DNA of 64,000 nucleotides from Methylobacillus flagellatus (lineage in GTDB: Bacteria > Pseudomonadota > Gammaproteobacteria > Burkholderiales > Methylophilaceae): positions 310,001 through 374,000 of the forward strand of contig NZ_SCOU01000003.1 of assembly GCF_005502435.1 (NCBI RefSeq), in the 5' to 3' direction. The position numbers were made by a program, and so were the translations under genes. Of the stretch, positions 62,105-64,000 are shown piece by piece (the stretch's first letter is position 1; each line of letters opens with the position of its first letter). Below the pieces are notes generated by a model. It was not told the origin of the DNA. It ran no database searches and was given only the letters and a program-made list of their open reading frames with translations.

Positions 62105-62434
62105 ATGCAAGTATCCGCAGTATTAAGAGGCGTACATCTGTCCCCGCAGAAGGCTAGGCTGGTGGCTGATCTCATCCGTGGCAAGACCGTTGACAATGCA
62201 CTCAACATCTTGAACTTCACCCCGAAAAAGGGTGCTGGGATCATCAAGAAGGTGGTTGAGTCCGCGATTGCCAATGCTGAGCATAATGCCGGTGCCGACA
62301 TCGACGAGCTGAAGGTGACTTCGATCTTCGTTGATAAGGGTCTGGTGCTGAAGCGTATTCGTGCGCGTGCAAAGGGTCGTGCTGGTCGCATTATCAAACC
62401 TACTTGTCACATCACTGTGACGGTCGGTAACTAA
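62105..62434 (+). CDS. rplV: Ribosomal protein L22
   Basis: ATG 62105 has AGGAG six bases upstream, whereas ATG 62099 abuts it, so I chose the later start (109 residues). [20 protein letters not shown] and [18 protein letters not shown] are typical; the loop lines the exit tunnel. Confidence 0.95.
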   Translation: MQVSAVLRGVHLSPQKARLVADLIRGKTVDNALNILNFTPKKGAGIIKKVVESAIANAEHNAGADIDELKVTSIFVDKGLVLKRIRARAKGRAGRIIKPTCHITVTVGN

Positions 62435-62444
62435 AGGAATCGCC

Positions 62445-63191
62445 ATGGGTCAGAAAATTCATCCAATTGGTTTCCGCCTGAGTGTTCAGAAGAACTGGAC
62501 TTCTCGTTGGTATGCCAACAGCAAAAACTTCCCGGCGATGCTTAACAGCGACGTCAAAGTGCGCGAGTTCCTGAAGAAGAAGCTGGCACACGCTGCTGTC
62601 AGCAAGATCATCATCGAGCGCCCGGCAAAGAACGCCAAGATCACCATTCACAGTGCCCGTCCAGGCATCGTGATCGGCAAAAAGGGTGAGGATATCGAAT
62701 CCTTGCGCTCCAGCCTGCAAGGTCTGATGGGCGTGCCTGTGCATCTGAACATCGAAGAAGTGCGCAAGCCTGAAATCGATGCCACGCTGATCGCTGAAAG
62801 CATTGCGCAACAGCTGGAAAAGCGTGTGATGTTCCGTCGTGCCATGAAGCGTGCCATGCAAAACGCCATGCGTCTGGGTGCTCAAGGCATCAAGATCATG
62901 AGTGCCGGTCGTCTGAACGGTATCGAAATCGCACGTACCGAGTGGTATCGCGAAGGCCGTGTGCCATTGCATACCCTGCGCGCTGACATCGACTACGGTG
63001 TCGCAGAAGCCAAGACCACCTACGGTATCATCGGTATCAAGGTCTGGGTGTTCAAGGGTGAAGTGTTTGCGGGCAAGGGCGAGCAGCCAGTTGCCGCGCC
63101 AAGCGCAGAACCTGAAAAGCGCAGCCGTCCAGGTGCAGAACCAGAGAAAAGAGTAAGAAAGCCAGGGGCGAAAAATGCTACAGCCAGCTAG
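62445..63191 (+). CDS. rpsC: Ribosomal protein S3
   Basis: The 248-residue protein begins [20 protein letters not shown] and has the KH motif [12 protein letters not shown]. The C-terminus has a Lys/Arg/Pro-rich extension. It overlaps rplP by 17 bases. Confidence 0.97.
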   Translation: MGQKIHPIGFRLSVQKNWTSRWYANSKNFPAMLNSDVKVREFLKKKLAHAAVSKIIIERPAKNAKITIHSARPGIVIGKKGEDIESLRSSLQGLMGVPVHLNIEEVRKPEIDATLIAESIAQQLEKRVMFRRAMKRAMQNAMRLGAQGIKIMSAGRLNGIEIARTEWYREGRVPLHTLRADIDYGVAEAKTTYGIIGIKVWVFKGEVFAGKGEQPVAAPSAEPEKRSRPGAEPEKRVRKPGAKNATAS

Positions 63192-63591
63192 ACAAAAATA
63201 TCGCAAGATGCAGAAGGGTCGCAATAAGGGTATTGCGACCACGGGTAACAAGGTGAGCTTCGGTGAATTTGGCCTCAAGGCCATTGGCCGTGGCAGGCTG
63301 ACCGCCCGTCAGATCGAAGCAGCGCGTCGTGTGATGACGCGTCACATCAAGCGTGGTGGTCGTGTATGGATCCGTATTTTCCCGGATCAGCCGATCTCCA
63401 AGAAGCCAGCAGAAGTGCGTATGGGTAATGGTAAGGGTAGCACCGAGTACTACGTTGCCCAGATCCAGCCAGGCAAGATGCTGTATGAAATGGACGGCGT
63501 CAGCGAAGAGCTGGCACGTGAAGCGTTCCGTCTGGCGGCTGCCAAGCTGCCTATCGAAACGACTTTCATCACCCGTCATATTGGGAGCTGA
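63175..63591 (+). CDS. rplP: Ribosomal protein L16
   Basis: The 138-residue protein begins [20 protein letters not shown] and has [20 protein letters not shown]. It contacts tRNA in the A/P sites of the 50S. It starts within rpsC. Confidence 0.97.
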   Translation: MLQPARQKYRKMQKGRNKGIATTGNKVSFGEFGLKAIGRGRLTARQIEAARRVMTRHIKRGGRVWIRIFPDQPISKKPAEVRMGNGKGSTEYYVAQIQPGKMLYEMDGVSEELAREAFRLAAAKLPIETTFITRHIGS

Positions 63592-63593
63592 AC

Positions 63594-63788
63594 ATGAAAG
63601 CCACTGAGTTGAGAGCAAAGTCTGTGGACGAGCTGAACAATGAGCTGATTGAGCTGCGCCGTGCGCAGTTCTCCCTGCGCATGCAGCTGGCCACCCAGCA
63701 GTTGAACAAGGTTGACCAGGTCGGCAAGGTCCGTCGCGACATCGCGCGTGTCCGTACCGTGCTGGCCGAGAAAGCGAAGCAGGTGTAA
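63594..63788 (+). CDS. rpmC: Ribosomal protein L29
   Basis: The 64-residue helical hairpin begins [20 protein letters not shown] and ends [17 protein letters not shown]. It is at the tunnel exit. Its stop overlaps the next ATG. Confidence 0.96.
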   Translation: MKATELRAKSVDELNNELIELRRAQFSLRMQLATQQLNKVDQVGKVRRDIARVRTVLAEKAKQV

Positions 63789-63790
63789 TG

Positions 63791-64000
63791 ATGGTTGATA
63801 CCCAAAGCGAAAAAGTCGTTCGTACGCTGAGCGGTCGTGTCGTCAGCGACAAGATGGACAAGACCGTGACCGTGCTGGTTGAGCGTAAGGTCAAGCACCC
63901 GCTGATCGGTAAGGTTGTGCGTCTGTCGAAGAAATTCCACGCGCATGACGAAGCCAATGCTTGCAAAGAAGGTGACCTGGTTGTGATCGAAGAAAGCCGT
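63791..64000 (+). CDS. rpsQ: Ribosomal protein S17 (partial, cut by window end)
   Basis: The frame from ATG 63791 (or 63788) stays open to the last base, 70 codons. The sequence [20 protein letters not shown] with [20 protein letters not shown] identifies S17, a primary 16S rRNA binding protein. Only the last part is outside the window. Confidence 0.95.
   Translation, partial: MVDTQSEKVVRTLSGRVVSDKMDKTVTVLVERKVKHPLIGKVVRLSKKFHAHDEANACKEGDLVVIEESR

Overview
The window looks like the chromosome of a Gram-negative betaproteobacterium, with Methylophilaceae or a related Nitrosomonadales lineage as the best guess. The evidence is gene order: hisBHAFIE, hinT, tatABC, a DegS-like protease, a Nif3-like gene, petABC, sspAB, a tRNA cluster, tuf, secE-nusG and the ribosomal protein and RNA polymerase operons follow each other as in that class. 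The genus assignment is inference; no 16S gene is present.

Bases 1-28.9 kb are an accessory cell-surface polysaccharide region. It holds an ABC-transporter-dependent (group 2 type) capsule export set, kpsM-kpsT-kpsE-kpsD on the minus strand, with a kpsS-type Kdo transferase nearby. Around these lie kdsB with a DRE-TIM aldolase fusion and a HAD phosphatase, two glycosyltransferases, galE, a hexapeptide acetyltransferase, two alpha/beta-hydrolase-like proteins, and an unusual minus-strand run of a GT-like protein, a cytochrome P450 and a phytanoyl-CoA dioxygenase-like protein. At 5.6-9.8 kb two divergently transcribed two-gene modules are mirror-image paralogues of unknown function. A secreted DUF1800/DUF1501 pair follows on the plus strand. 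A small beta-rich module with a GW...R-x-DV...GF pattern occurs in the unknown proteins and twice in the large glycosyltransferase, which ties the unknown genes to polysaccharide work. Several stretches are visibly AT-rich compared with the core genes.

Bases 29.2-40.6 kb are core genes, all on the plus strand except the DegS-like protease: the second half of histidine biosynthesis, the Tat translocase, the bc1 complex and the SspA/SspB regulators. The capsule locus abuts hisB where hisC would be expected, so it may have been inserted into a his operon.

Bases 40.6-64.0 kb are translation and transcription genes: tRNA-Thr(TGT), Tyr(GTA), Gly(TCC) and Thr(GGT), tuf, tRNA-Trp, secE, nusG, rplKAJL, rpoBC, rpsL, rpsG, fusA, a second nearly identical tuf, and the S10 operon from rpsJ into rpsQ, which is cut by the window end. 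Clear hairpins lie between rplL and rpoB, rpoC and rpsL, and tuf2 and rpsJ, and a good promoter lies between rpsJ and rplC, so this long gene string is probably several regulated units.
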